Shown: positions 10,206-20,715 of the stretch, in pieces
How positions within the stretch are numbered: the stretch's first letter is position 1
Layout: the number at the start of each line of letters is the position of its first letter
NCBI GenBank assembly: GCA_025769875.1
Contig: JAGFNK010000493.1
Span: 1 to 38,658, forward strand
From: Russula earlei
Taxonomy: Eukaryota > Basidiomycota > Agaricomycetes > Russulales > Russulaceae
Direction of reading: 5' to 3'
DNA: 38,658 nucleotides
Translations under genes and position numbers: made by a program
Notes under the pieces: generated by a model
What the model was told of the DNA's origin: nothing
The model's input: the letters and a program-made list of their open reading frames with translations, nothing else
Databases searched by the model: none

Positions 10206-10508
10206 TGTTATGAACCAAGGCCAGGTCCTGGCCATATATTGTCCTATTTCACTCAAGAGAGATCTCTCTCACTTTGCATTGCCAACTCCCTTCTGTTTCT
10301 CAGGCTACCCCTTGTGTGGTGCAAGATATTGCTATTGCAAAGGCACAATAACACGACCAGGCACCCGTTTCCTAATCGGGTAATCATCGCGTGGCAGCCA
10401 CATGGTCACCCAGCCACCAAGAACCCAAAACAGTGGCACAAACTCTTAGAAACTCATAACTCATCTGACGTCATCAAGGCTCCAATGACATTATGGCTGA
10501 CTGAGCAA
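10206..10508 (+). repeat. Gypsy-1 3' LTR, truncated by Copia-B
   Basis: It starts TGTTATGAACC right after the purine tract AAGAGGGGATGAA. It aligns with the first 300 bp of the full LTR at 35888-36716, including 'gccaggtcctggcc' and 'gaccaggcac'. It stops where the Copia-B LTR begins, and the remainder of the LTR is not found further right in the window. Confidence 0.85.
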
Positions 10509-11634
10509 TGTTGAGATTACCACTGCTTTGGGCAGTCTGATGTAATCACAGCCCAGTCGCATTAACACGTTGGCTCCCATGGACCGGGCGCTCTCGGCTC
10601 ACGCGCGTCGCTCACGCGTTGGATCAGCCCGGACTGGCTCAGCTCAGATGCTGCAGCCTGCATATGTTACAATGATAAGTTAATTGATGACAATCGGTAG
10701 CTACTAACAACTGATCCTTTATGATACAAGCTGGTAGTTATGATTACTTTGCTTAGAGACACTTTTGCGTATTTAAGAGGCACTCAATTAGCTAGATCGC
10801 TTCAGTCTTGTCTTACACAATACTGAAGTGAGTACTTACTGTTTCCTATCTTATCTATCGCATCTGATCATGCGTTGTAGATATCTTTTGATAGGTATTA
10901 CTGATTTACAGTCTTGTCTTACACAATAATGAAATATCTTTTGATAGATCTTAAGGATCTTATCGCTGTTATCATAACCTGCGCCCATCTGCTTCAACAG
11001 GTTATGGGCCCTGACCGTGTCTAAATTCCAAAGGCAAAGATCAACACACAAGCTCATCATTTTTCCTTGATAATCTCCCTTATTCAAGAGCCTCTGTTAA
11101 TCAGACGACACCCTACTCCCTCGGTCCCTGGAGCCGAAGGATTGACGTGCACGCTATCACGCGTCAGGGGTACTGATTTATCTTCATTAATCCGGCAACA
11201 ACCGCTCCATTAGCCCGGATTGGCAATCCACATTTACCTAACATTTACTCATGGCACCCTCGCACCATGTTTACATTCCCTCCCGAAATCTCGATCACTC
11301 ACTTGGTCATCTCACTTACTGGCCATTACCCCACAATCATGAATAGTTATCGCATGTCGCACATCACAGATGATAGTCTCTCCAGCAATACCACTTGGGA
11401 CACTGGGGAGATCTTCCTTAGATGCACGCGCTCTTGAAATATATGTTCAGAAAGGTCACATTGGCAGTAACGAAAAATGACATCAAAATTGTTTACTTGC
11501 AAGCTCAAGTGGGAGGAACTCAAACGCACATACGGCGGCGTTGGATCAAATGTCAGCATTCATATTCATTCGTAGCCCTCACAGGCACATTCCTAGACGA
11601 CATACATCCGGCGTTCCCGCAATTGCAACAATTA
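10509..11634 (+). mobile_element. Copia-B: 5' LTR, PBS and start of gag, cut by the long Tc1-like element
   Basis: The LTR (10509-10999) begins TGTTGAGATTACC and ends TTCAACA. The PBS GGTTATGGGCCC starts at 11000. It is closely related to Copia-A but lacks about 35 bp near the LTR start. The internal part matches the Copia-A leader (including 'gacgacaccctactccc') and then gag. Everything downstream of 11634 is missing: the Tc1-like element follows at a TA, and its far side is not Copia-B. Confidence 0.85.
11251..11634 (+). pseudogene. Copia-B gag fragment
   Basis: It begins at an ATG (MAPSHHVYIPS) that aligns with the Copia-C start (MAPTFTIPSG). It runs through the equivalent of CKLKWEQLK with frameshifts and an early stop, and ends within capsid coding sequence at the TA insertion site. 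It is not functional. Confidence 0.75.
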
Positions 11635-12990
11635 TTGCCGTTTTCAGCGCACTTGGCGGAGTTTGAATTCCACCCAAATCGGTGCAGAAAACCCTCTCAA
11701 ACGTGCAGGGAGAATATCTCCCTCAAAACAGCTTCAATTCACATGAAACTTATTGTCCCTGAATCGCCTGAATGAGGGCTAGGCAGCCCCATTGTTTTCA
11801 TGAGATTTGAGTGAGAATTGGTGGAGCTGGACTCAAGCCACCTCCACATGTGTATTAGATGAATTACAACTCAAAATCATTGTCTATATCTATTATTTTT
11901 CCCTCATGTTGTACCCATGGGCTGTCTTGAGGCAGCCCCATAGTGTTTTTGACTCAAGCGTTGTGGTGTGCAACGTCGTTTCCCTCATATCGTGTGACAG
12001 TAGCATGGTCGTGTGCCGGGAAGGAGCCCCCCCAGGAAGTGCACACCTGAGCCCATGGGGCGGTAAAGTGTGTCCAAGAATGCAGAATGACTTCATAAGA
12101 CTGAAGCTCCAAAGAGGAGGAGCACCTAGCGGGAACGCGAGAACGCGTTTGTTCATTCGACTGCACTCAGGTTCACACAGATGATAAGGGAACAACAGGG
12201 CAACTTTATTCAACATGGTAGCAGATACAGGTGGGAACTAAGGCTAAGGGACAGGAAAAGCACAAAAGACAGGCATATGAAAGGAAATCTAGACGTGAGA
12301 AGGGGACCGAAGCTGGACAACGCGAGGTATCGAGTCGTGGTCTCCAGCGGCTGTGGTAGTGGCATGTGGCGATTTGTGAACGATGGCCGAGGCCAGGTGT
12401 GGTGACGAGGGGTGTGGTCAAGTCGCGACGCAAGGAGGGGGAGATGATGCAAAGGAGAGGCTGGAGGGGGGATAGGGAGAGTGCTGGTGGGTGGTCGCTT
12501 GGGCGCTGATGGCACTGCCGAACGCGATTGCGGGTGGGACAATTGGAGAACTTGGATGGCAGATGCGAGGTAGAGGAGCGAGGGGGCGTGGAAGTAGAAA
12601 GGGAGAGGGAAGACGGCGGCAGGCTGGGAAATGGACGCATAGGCGGCGTGCAGATCTCTGACTAACAAAGTGAGAGTCTAGTAAAAAAGGGGAGAAAAGC
12701 ATACCGAAATAGCAACACTGTCTGATGGCAACGAAGACGGCGGCATGGTACAGGGCTCTTCGGCTGTGCGTTGGGACTCGTTGGTGCATGGTGAAGGCGG
12801 GGGCGTTGAGGGTGAGGGCATGCGGCGGTTGATGGGGGCGAGGGTGGCATGCTGGCAGCGACGATAATGATGATGTGAGGATGAAGAGGAGATGGCACAA
12901 AAGGAATACGCACATATGTACTCTTGTAAGCGATTCGCGGCCAGCCATATAGCTGTGTGGGTGAGTCGACATCGAGGCCGTGCACCTTTG
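11635..12990 (+). repeat. Left inverted arm of Tc1-like-II
   Basis: It pairs with 17846-19216 in inverse orientation with only scattered differences. Subterminal motifs include two copies of AGGCAGCCCCAT about 160 bp apart (11779 and 11931) and GGACTCAAG/GACTCAAG blocks. Such repeated subterminal motifs are candidate transposase-binding sites (inference). Confidence 0.85.
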
Positions 12991-13268
12991 CGACAATTTT
13001 GCATGTCTTGTGGTCCATGCGTTTGTGCTGTAGTGAGTTCCCAGGCTTCTGCATTTACATAGGCATAGGACTCTTCCTCCCCATCGTCATCAATAGCAGG
13101 AAGGGATGTCTTGGAAGCCTGAGCTCGTGGTTGTGATCGCTTCGGTCGAGTGGGAGTGCCTGAGCTGTCACTTTCATTTCCACCAGTTTTTTTTCGGGCA
13201 GCCTTCCTTTGGCCAGTAGTACGTGTCGATGCAGGCCGGCGTTTTGAAGCACGTTGCTTCGAGCCCAT
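12678..13268 (-). pseudogene. Truncated inverted copy of the captured gene's first exon, fused to arm sequence
   Basis: On the minus strand, ATG 13268 opens MGSKQRASKRRPAST, a basic and Ser-rich N-terminus followed by GEEESYAYVNAEA. It matches the plus-strand gene at 15029 until the Ala codon after YVNAE. Beyond that (about 13045 and lower) the frame runs into arm DNA. The oligo-A run in KAARKKTGG has 8 A here and 9 A in the plus copy, so this fragment preserves the original frame. Only the first 80 or so residues derive from the gene. Confidence 0.65.
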
Positions 13269-13415
13269 GAGGGTTTAGGGGGTTGAAATGGAGGGGTAGA
13301 GCAAGGTATGGTGAGCAGCTCTGGGAAGGGAAGAACACCCTGTCGTCGTCCTGGAGTAGGAGTGGACAGGTGGACGGTTGATGAATAAGCCACACGACTC
13401 TTTACACACTCGCTT
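13045..13415 (-). repeat. Inverted duplication (partner 14878-15256, plus)
   Basis: About 370 bp containing the upstream region and first exon of the captured gene occurs in opposite orientations on either side of the transposase. Homology starts at 'aaagcgag' upstream of the gene and stops after GCAGAAGC in the exon. The two copies are nearly identical, so the duplication is younger than much of the decay around it. Confidence 0.85.
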
Positions 13416-13459
13416 TACGCTTTCTTTACATCACGCTTTTCGCACATTCAACTAAACAT

Positions 13460-14627
13460 ATGCCACGTGGCCGGGCATTGTCTGATGATGCATGCTGGAT
13501 TATCTTACACATGTCTTCAAGATTGACCCTTGACGATATCACCCATCACACTGGAGTTCCTTGTCGTACTATAGAGCGCATTGTGGCCGATTTCAGATCT
13601 CGTGGAACAGCCAATCGCCCAAACAGTCTACTTCAACCAGCAAATAGAATCCTTACAATGCAGGAAGTACAAGTGAGTTCCCCACATTGTCTAGTTCGTT
13701 CTGTGGCACATATTGGCTAGTTTCTTCAAGGCACCATCATCCATACTCCGGATGCCTATCTTGACGAGCTGAGAGATATTTTAAGAGAAAGGACTGGCGT
13801 TGAGGTGTCATTGATGACTATATGGCATACCCTGAGAAGGAGTGGCTTCACGATGAAGAAGGTAAGTCATTTCACCTTGAGTTCACACTCAAGTGCACTG
13901 ACTTGCCCAGCTGAGCAAAAATGCACTAGAGCGCAATGAGGACCTGCGCCTTCAGTATCGGTATACCTTTGGCATCACCTATACCGCAGAGCAGGCGGTT
14001 TTTGTGGACAAAGCTCCTTTGATTGCCGAACTGACCTTCGAGGGCGAGCATGGGCGATGTCAGGGCAAGCAGCGGTAAGGAAGAGCTTTTTCATTCGAGG
14101 AAAACGGTGTGTCCTGCTATCTATATCTACAACAGACTAGAATACAAAGTATCCAGTTATTCGCTTCTCCCAGCGCTCTCGCTCGATGGCATCATCTATA
14201 GCCAGCTGGTTGAGGGTTCTTTCACATCTGAACTATTTACCTGGCTTCATCCAAGGTCTACTTTCGAAAATGAATCCCTTCCCTGGCAAGAACTCAGTAT
14301 TGATCATGGACAACGCGCGCATTCATAGAAGTCCACGAATACTCCAAATGGTCGAAGAAAGGTATCATATTGTTTTCTCATGCTGATGTATTGCTCATTT
14401 GATGAAGGGGATGTCGGCTCCTTTACCTGCCACCATACTCTCCTGATTTTAATCCAATCGAACTCGCATTTTCAAAGATCAAGGCCTATGTTCGTCAGAA
14501 TGGGGGTGTGGCTCGTGCTGACTTGGGTGGTGATGATACCGATGTGTGGGTTTTCCTGTATAGGGCAGCATTCTCTGTTACGTCGGATGACGCAGCAGGT
14601 TGGTTCCACAAATGTCACTATATCTGA
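13460..14627 (+). pseudogene. Tc1-like DD34E transposase, frameshifted
   Basis: An N-terminal helix-turn-helix region (MPRGRALSDDACW, VPCRTIERIVADF) precedes a DDE domain. Four introns give good splices: 13673-13720, 13862-13910, 14107-14156 and 14362-14407 (46-50 bp, GT...AG). Catalytic Asp codons are at 14007-14009 (VFVD) and 14309-14311 (IMDNARIHRS), and the Glu codon is at 14460-14462 (PYSPDFNPIE). There are 34 residues between Asp 2 and Glu, the Tc1 signature. Two single-base frameshifts, near 14018 and 14242, disable it. With introns removed the length would be about 330 aa, normal for the family. It is the probable source of mobility for elements with TTGCC termini, if intact copies exist elsewhere. 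Confidence 0.85.
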
Positions 14628-14877
14628 AGTTACTGTGGTGTCCCCTGTTGTACTGTATTGTATCTTGCAAAGCTACCGTTCCGGCCTTGAACATCATTGG
14701 ACCCCAAGCCAACTGCTGCCCCTAGCAGCGGGAGACCCCCACCACTCACGGCTGCTGGCTATGAAATCAGCTGTGCTGGCCTTTCCCCCTACAACCTGCT
14801 CCCCATGTTCTCACCCGCGTCCATGAACTCGCTACGACGCCTGCACGGGCGCCTCATGTGTGGGCCCTGTTGTTGCA
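14628..14877. other. Spacer between transposase and captured gene
   Basis: About 250 bp without a recognisable gene. A plus frame is open here (from ATG 14697) and runs into the duplicated promoter region, but nothing in it resembles a known domain. Confidence 0.4.
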
Positions 14878-15028
14878 TAAAGCGAGCATGTAAAGAGTTG
14901 TGTGGCTTATTCATCAACTGTCCACCCTGTCCACTCCTACTCCAGGACGACGACAGGGTGTTCTTCCCTTCCCAGAGCTGCTCACCATACCTTACTCTAC
15001 CCCTCCATTTCAACCCCCTAAACTCTCA

Positions 15029-16662
15029 TGGGCTCGAAGCAACGTGCTTCAAAATGCTGGCCTGCACTGACACATACTACTGGCCAAAGGAAGGCTGCCC
15101 GAAAAAAAAACTGGTGGAAATGAAAGTGACAGCTCAGGCACTCCCACTCAACCGAAGCAATCACAACCACGAGCTCAGGCTTCCAAGACATCCCTTCCTG
15201 CTATTGATGAGGATGGGGAGGAAGAGTCCTATGCCTATGTAAATGCAGAAGCTGGGGAACTCAGTCCACTGGACCTATATACTCTTGCAGATGATGGTAA
15301 ACGCACCTCACCCATCGGACCCATAGAAGGGAGTGATGCTTCAATTGAAGAGGAAGGTGTGCAAATAATGATGAATTGACCCCTTTCGCCGGTGACTAGT
15401 GACCCCAGGCCGTCCAACAATCAACCTCACCTTTGATGTCCCATACAAAAATGCGTCTCGGGAACTTGCTGTCGAATCTGACATCTCATTTTCAGATCTT
15501 CTTGTCCAAATTGCAGCCAAAATGGAAACGAGCATTGTCTGTCTATTGCACATTGGATACATCCTTCCCTGGATGGTGCCCAAGACGGGCAAGCCTGTTG
15601 CAAAGTTGCTTGAAGATGGAGCTTCCTTTCAAAAGCTAATCGAGCATGTGTGGAACCATATCGATGAACAGAAGGCGAAAAACTGTGGAAAGGGCAAAGT
15701 CAAGCCTTTCAGCATCCAGATTGTCGATACCTCTGAACCAGGCACAGAAAAGGTGCACCTAAATGCTACTCCGCATAATTTCATCTGACGATTTCTCGAC
15801 AGGAAGGGTCCAGGGAAAAGAAAGACCCAGGTACAGTCAGCACCCTCAAATGCGCTTTCGGATCTCCCTGGCCAAGAACAACATGAACTTTTAAAGCTCT
15901 TGACTGATAAACACCAGTGCGAAAAGCACAATACGCCATGCTATGTGCAAATGAATGGCATACACTACCAGTACACGATGGAGGATCTGAGCATTTGGGC
16001 CTCCTTGTTGGTACGTGCCATTGTTTTCTTTTGGATCTTCATAGCTTAAAACCACCTTTGCAGGCACGTCGCCTCGCAACAGTTGATACTCCCCCAGACA
16101 AACTGAATCTCACGGACAAATGCTTTCGACAGGTGAAAGTCAGGAACCAGGGAAACATCACAACCACCCCCTTCCGATACGTTGGGCTCCATGCCAAACC
16201 CTAGCCACACGGTGGCTGGATCGTCCTCTGATCCACCCCAATGGGTGCAAATGATGATGATGATGCTGGGTGGCGCCTTTGCCAACAATGTTAATGGTTC
16301 GAACTCCCATCGCTTACCTCGCTCTGAAAACATCGTTCCCTTTACTCCGAACCCTGGGTCTTCGCCACCCCAGTCAAAGCGCACCGCATCCGATAGGAAC
16401 ATCACCTACCCTGACCTGAGGGAGTGGCTCCGTTCTATTGAAGAGCACCCTGTCCGAAACAAACATGGTGAAGATCTCTCACAGTACTGCTGACATCCTT
16501 GTAGAAACCCACAAACTTTATACGATTGAAGACATCGTACCACTCACTCACAGTGAGCTGGCAGATGTTGGTGGCATGGAATTCGGGACAGCCTCACGGA
16601 TTTTGCGCTTTGCAGTGGAGGATGCATCAGCTATGGAGAAAAATAAGAAGGCTCGATTTTAA
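15029..16662 (+). pseudogene. Captured gene of unknown function with SAM-like C-terminus, decayed
   Basis: The reading starts MGSKQRASK, a basic, Ser/Gln-rich N-terminus with an acidic GEEES patch. Conserved-looking segments follow: GRPTINLTFDVPYKNASREL, then HIGYILPWMVPKTGKPVAKL, CEKHNTPCYVQMNGIHYQYT and a C-terminal block (DLREWLRSIEE to LRFAVEDAS) whose spacing and WL/L/LTHSEL pattern resemble a SAM domain. Introns of 52 and 53 bp are visible (15357-15408, 16011-16063). Defects include an A9 tract (A8 in the inverted copy), a TGA at 15786-15788, a stop at 16202-16204 and a shift near 16490. I do not recognise the full protein. It could be a captured host gene or a transposon accessory gene. 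Confidence 0.6.
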
Positions 16663-17845
16663 GAATATACTAACACTTTTCTATACTAGACTTGGATATA
16701 TGGACACTATTGTCAAGGCAGTTGACTCTTTCACCATCTCCCCTTTCAAGAGCAGGCAGATCCCTAGTGAATACCTCTGTGAGCAGTCGTGATTATGAAG
16801 GTACCGGGTCCTATCTGGAAGCCTCTCCATGCTGAAAGCAAGGCCACTCTTTCGCCATCCTCCCCTTTAAGAGTAAGCGGATCTCTTCCTTTCCTCCCTC
16901 TCCTCGCTGCCAGCCATCCCTGTTGTACGTGTGCCTGGGATGTAGCTGATGTATTGCCCTCAACATCCCTGTAGCCTGCGACGGAAGTCTTTAGCACATC
17001 ACAGGGCAGCTGGTACCATCAGTTCATGCCCTGTGCATCTCGCTCTTTTCTTTTTTTCTGCATCTTCGCCCCATGCCGAGTGGTGCAATTGCATGAGGCT
17101 GTCGGGGTGGCCCTAGGTCCTGTGGCCTCATTGCGCCCACGCGCACTGGACACCCGAGCGTGCCCCTTCGCCGTCGAATGCCCTTTTTTGTTGTCAGACG
17201 GGACATTCCCCTCATTCAGTGTGCTGGTAGGAATAAGCCAGCTGAACCACGAACGCCATTGTTCAGTCGTCGTGTGCCCTCCGACAGACCGACAGAGAGC
17301 CTGAGGCGCAGTCTTTTGACGGGGTGATATATCACACAAGGGAAGCATTTTTCTAGCAATGACCTAACTCTTTTTTATTTGACTGGTTATACGCGTGGTG
17401 TCAGTTCAGCGTTCTCCCCAGATTCCTCAGAAAGACCGCCTTGTGGTCGACGACCCTCATCCACCTTCCCACCCGAATGGTCGGCGTGCCGCCCAAACGA
17501 AAGCTCGAACTTGAGGTATCGAGCTTCGCTCGGTTGCAATGTCATGGTGCTCATCCTGCACCGAGATTGTGCCGCGGAACCACTGGTAAGTGAATCAGTC
17601 TTGAATTGCGACTGAAAGACAGAAAACTCACCCATAAAGTGACCGCGAGCGGAGCGCGCTGGATGACGGACTTGAAGATGTTGGCATATGGCATGTTCAA
17701 CCTCAAGAGCAAGAGAATGGGCTAGGTGAAGGTGAGGTGGGTGTGAGAAGCGACGTACAGTGTCCAAGTGATGTGTGGCAGCAAGGAAGCAACTCAAAAA
17801 AAACAAGCGTACGCGTATGTGCCACCGACTCGCTTAGCGTTCGCA
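16663..17845. other. Interior of Tc1-like-II without a confident gene
   Basis: Minus-strand frames are open at 17019-17348 (Lys/Arg-rich C-terminus, MQKKRKERDAQ) and 17387-17806 (containing MSTMTLQPSEARYLKFELSF). Both have ordinary amino-acid composition and could be exons of a second captured gene on the minus strand. There is no recognised domain and no confirmed splice, so I leave them uncalled. The repeated phrase 'caccatctcccctttcaagag' / 'cgccatcctcccctttaagag' (about 16730 and 16853) suggests a small local duplication. Confidence 0.35.
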
Positions 17846-19216
17846 TTCGCAAAGGCGCACGGCCTCGATGTCGACTCACCCACACAGCTATATGGCTGGT
17901 TGCGAATCGCTTACAAGAGTACATATGTGCGTATTCCTTTCGTGCCATCTCCTCTTCGTCCTCACATCATCATCATCGTCACCGCCAGCACGCCACCCTC
18001 GCCCCCATCAACCGCCGCACGCCCTCGCCCTCAACGCCCCCACCTTCACCATGCACCGACGAGTCCCAATGCACAGCCGAAGAGCCCCATACCACTGCCG
18101 CCGTCTTCGTTGCCATCGGACTGGTGTTGCTACTGTACATTTCGGTATGCTTTTCTCCCCTTTTTTACTAGACTCTCACTTTGTTAGTCAGAGATCTGCA
18201 CGCCGCCTATGCGTCCATTTCCCAGCCTGCCGCCGTCTTCCCTCTCCCTTTCTACTTCCATGCCCCCTCGCTCCTCTACCTCGCATCTGCCATCCAAGTT
18301 CTCCAATCGTCCCACCCGCAATCGCATTCGGCAGCAGCCATCAGCGCCCAAGCGACCACCCACCAGCACTCTCCCTATCCCCCCTCCAGCCTCTCCTTTG
18401 CATCGTCTCCCCCTCCTCGCGTCGCGACTCGACCACACCCCTCATCACCACACCTGGCCTCGGCCATCGTTCACAAATCGCCACACGCCACTACCACAGC
18501 CGCTGGAGACCACGACTCGATACCTCGCGTTGTCCAGCTTCGGTCCCCTTCTCACGTCTAGATTTCCTTTCATATGCCTGTCTTTTGTGCTTTTCCTGTC
18601 CCTTAGCCTTAGTTCCCACCTGTATCTGCTACCATGTTGAATAAAGTTGCCCTGTTGTTCCCTTATCATCTGTGTGAACCTGAGTGCAGTCGAATGAACA
18701 AACGCGTTCTCGCGTTCCCTGCTAGGTGCTCCTCCTCTTTGGAGCTTCAGTCTTATGAAGTCATTCTGCATTCTTGGACACACTTTACCGCCCCATGGGC
18801 TCAGGTGTGCACTTCCTGGGGGGGCTCCTTCCCGGCACACGACCGTGCTACTGTCACACGATATGAGGGAAACGACGTTGCACACCACAATGCTTGAGTC
18901 AAAAACACTATGGGGCTGCCTCAAGACAGCCCATGGGTACAACATGAGGGAAAAATAATAGATATAGACAATGATTTTGAGTTGTAATTCATCTAATACA
19001 CATGTGGAGGTGGCTTGAGTCCAGCTCCACCAATTCTCACTCAAATCTCATGAAAACAATGGGGCTGCCTAGCCCTCATTCAGGCGATTCAGGGACAATA
19101 AGTTTCATGTGAATTGAAGCTGTTTTGAGGGAGATATTCGCCCCGCACGTTTGAGAGGGTTTTCTGCGCCGATTTGGGTGGAATTCAAACTCCGCCAAGT
19201 GCGCTGAAAACGGCAA
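17846..19216 (-). repeat. Right inverted arm of Tc1-like-II
   Basis: This is the inverse of 11635-12990, including the coding-like phrase HGLDVDSPTQLYGW next to its inner edge, a C-rich stretch, and an AATAAAG motif (18640) followed by the shared 355-bp terminus. The coding-like phrase and polyadenylation-like motif suggest that the arm interior derives from a captured transcribed region. Long frames here (for example 17868-18644) are open in several frames and are not called. Confidence 0.83.
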
Positions 19217-19218
19217 TA

Positions 19219-20336
19219 AACAGAATATCAGCACTGCCTACCATCCCCAGACAGATGGACAATCAGAAAGAACAAATCAGACGATGGAAACATCACTAAG
19301 AATCTTTTGCAACCACCAACAAGATGATTGGGTGGATTGGCTGCCTCTGGTGCAATACACGATGAATTCTAATGTTTCAGAGACAACCAGACAATCCCCT
19401 TTCTTCTTATGGATGGGCTTTACGCCCAAGGCACACCAGCCAAATCAGGGAAGCAAGATACCAAGAATAGACAATTGGAAAGTCCGGATCCAGGAAGCGA
19501 GATCACAGGCACAAGAAGCAATGAAGATTGCTTCCCTAATGTGGAAGCGAAGAAGTAGTTTCCAACCTTATCAGAAAGGAGAAAGGGTATGGCTCGACAG
19601 CACCAACCTAAAAACGACACATCCTACAGTGAAACTATGCCCAAAACGATATGGGCCCTTTGAAATCACGGAGGTGATTAGTCCGGTGACACACAGATTG
19701 GATCTCCCTAGCCGCTGGAGGATCCATAACGCGTTTCATGCCTCCTTATTGACACCTTACAAGGAAACCGAGGAGCATGGGGCCAACTACACCAATCCAG
19801 AAGCAGAATTGGTGGAAGGAGAAGAGGAATATGAAGTAGCAACAATTTTCGGTTTGAGACGAACTGGAAAGAGGAAACAACTGGAGTATCAAGTCCGGTG
19901 GGAAGGGTACTCCGAAGCCCATGACTCTTGGGAGCCAGTAGAGAACATCAAAGCATCTAGACTAATAGAGGAATATCACAGAAAGAACCCCACGGCCATA
20001 CGGGTTATAAAAGTCCAGCGAAAGATGCCCTCTACTTCCTCATCCCCATATCATCGCTCACAAATGTCCCAAACTCCCACTAATGAAATCGTTCCCCAAT
20101 CTGACCTCTCTGGTGCAGAGGGGCCACTTGAAATCACCACCCCCGATGCTTCCCTCCTCGCCTTCTTCCAAGGAATGGATGAACATAACACTGGAGAAAG
20201 GGAAGCAGATATGCGTCCTCTCGAATTTGGACCCCCTGCTGACCAAGTCGATGTTCAGCCTGGGGATTGGGATGTGACGTCCCCCACCAGCACTCTTGAC
20301 CAGGATGCCCACCCTGGAGAGCCTTGGGTACGATAG
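19219..20336 (+). pseudogene. Gypsy-3 pol C-terminus: integrase end and chromodomain
   Basis: The frame enters from the Tc1-like junction at KQNISTAYHPQTDGQ, the block with the third catalytic residue. It continues through NHQQDDWVDWLPLVQYTMN, the GPF-type region (YGPFEITEVI, NAFHASLLTPY) and a chromodomain (EEEYEVATIF, LEYQVRWEGYSEAHDSWEP, RLIEEYHRKNP). An ATG at 19284 is internal and not a true start. About 120 residues of Pro/Ser/Asp-rich tail follow, ending at TAG 20334-20336. The same frame stays open beyond that TAG into the post-pol ORF. The upstream part of pol is missing at the Tc1-like-II junction. Confidence 0.87.
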
Positions 20337-20439
20337 GACGCTGACAGACACCACACAGGGATTGACATCCCTGATGGCATAACTTGGGGCAACAAACCGG
20401 CCAGGTATGTGGCCTATGACATTGCCTTGGGAGAGCCGA
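20337..20439 (+). pseudogene. Gypsy-3 post-pol ORF, 5' part before the Copia-C insertion
   Basis: Immediately after the TAG the pol frame continues open (DADRHHTGIDIPDGITWG, then RYVAYDIALGEP). It rejoins the frame at 26351 once Copia-C and one GCCGA copy are removed. It contains no ATG in frame, so the post-pol protein would need readthrough of the TAG, or the TAG is a recent mutation in a longer polyprotein. Confidence 0.65.
20435..20439. repeat. Target-site duplication GCCGA (partner 26346-26350)
   Basis: The same five bases flank the outermost LTR ends (TGTTGAAAAT on the left, TCTCAACA on the right). Both outer LTR ends belong to minus-oriented LTR copies. Confidence 0.88.
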
Positions 20440-20715
20440 TGTTGAAAATAGACGCAGTATGTGTGATTAGATAGCAGCAGATGATAAGATCGCAGGCAGA
20501 TCTATCAGACAATAGTTCAGTTTGGTTGACACAAAACTTATATAAATAATGTACCTATCAGACAATAGCTACAAGGCGTCGTTAGTACTGTGAGATAAGA
20601 TGTCATAGTGTAAATACTCACTTCAGTTTGGTTGACACAAAACTGAAGTGATCTACGTACTTTGTGGCGTTCTTAAGTACCTGAGACCGCCACTAGATGC
20701 AGTACAGTTAACTAC
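20440..20715 (-). repeat. Copia-C left outer LTR fragment (minus)
   Basis: It reads TGTTGAAAATAG from the left, which is the 3' terminus of a minus-oriented LTR, and runs up to 'taccatcac'. There it switches to the plus-oriented LTR through a short ATCAC microhomology (20716-20720). It is the inverse of 20830-21106. Confidence 0.85.

Larger units (their letters stand above)
11635..19216. mobile_element. Tc1-like-II: 7.6-kb element with 1.37-kb inverted arms, transposase and captured gene
   Basis: Its ends are TTGCCGTTTTCAGCGCACTT and the exact inverse, each next to TA. The arms are inverted copies for about 1.36 kb (left to about 12990, right from about 17846). The outer 355 bp is shared with Tc1-like-I; the inner part is different. 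Between the arms lie an inverted duplicate of a gene 5' end (13045-13415), a decayed DD34E transposase (13460-14627) and a decayed SAM-like gene (15029-16662). Ordinary Tc1/mariner elements are 1-3 kb with short termini, so size, arm length and cargo are all unusual. The flanks do not match each other: Copia-B gag lies on the left and Gypsy-3 integrase on the right. Confidence 0.75.

Noticed and set aside
12210..12996. Minus-strand ORFs in the left arm
   Set aside because: They are the inverse of the right-arm frames and share the same low-complexity origin.
17868..18644. 258-codon ORF in the right arm
   Set aside because: Two other frames are equally open, the left arm breaks the frame, and the composition is Pro/Ser/Leu-rich. 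It looks like arm DNA.
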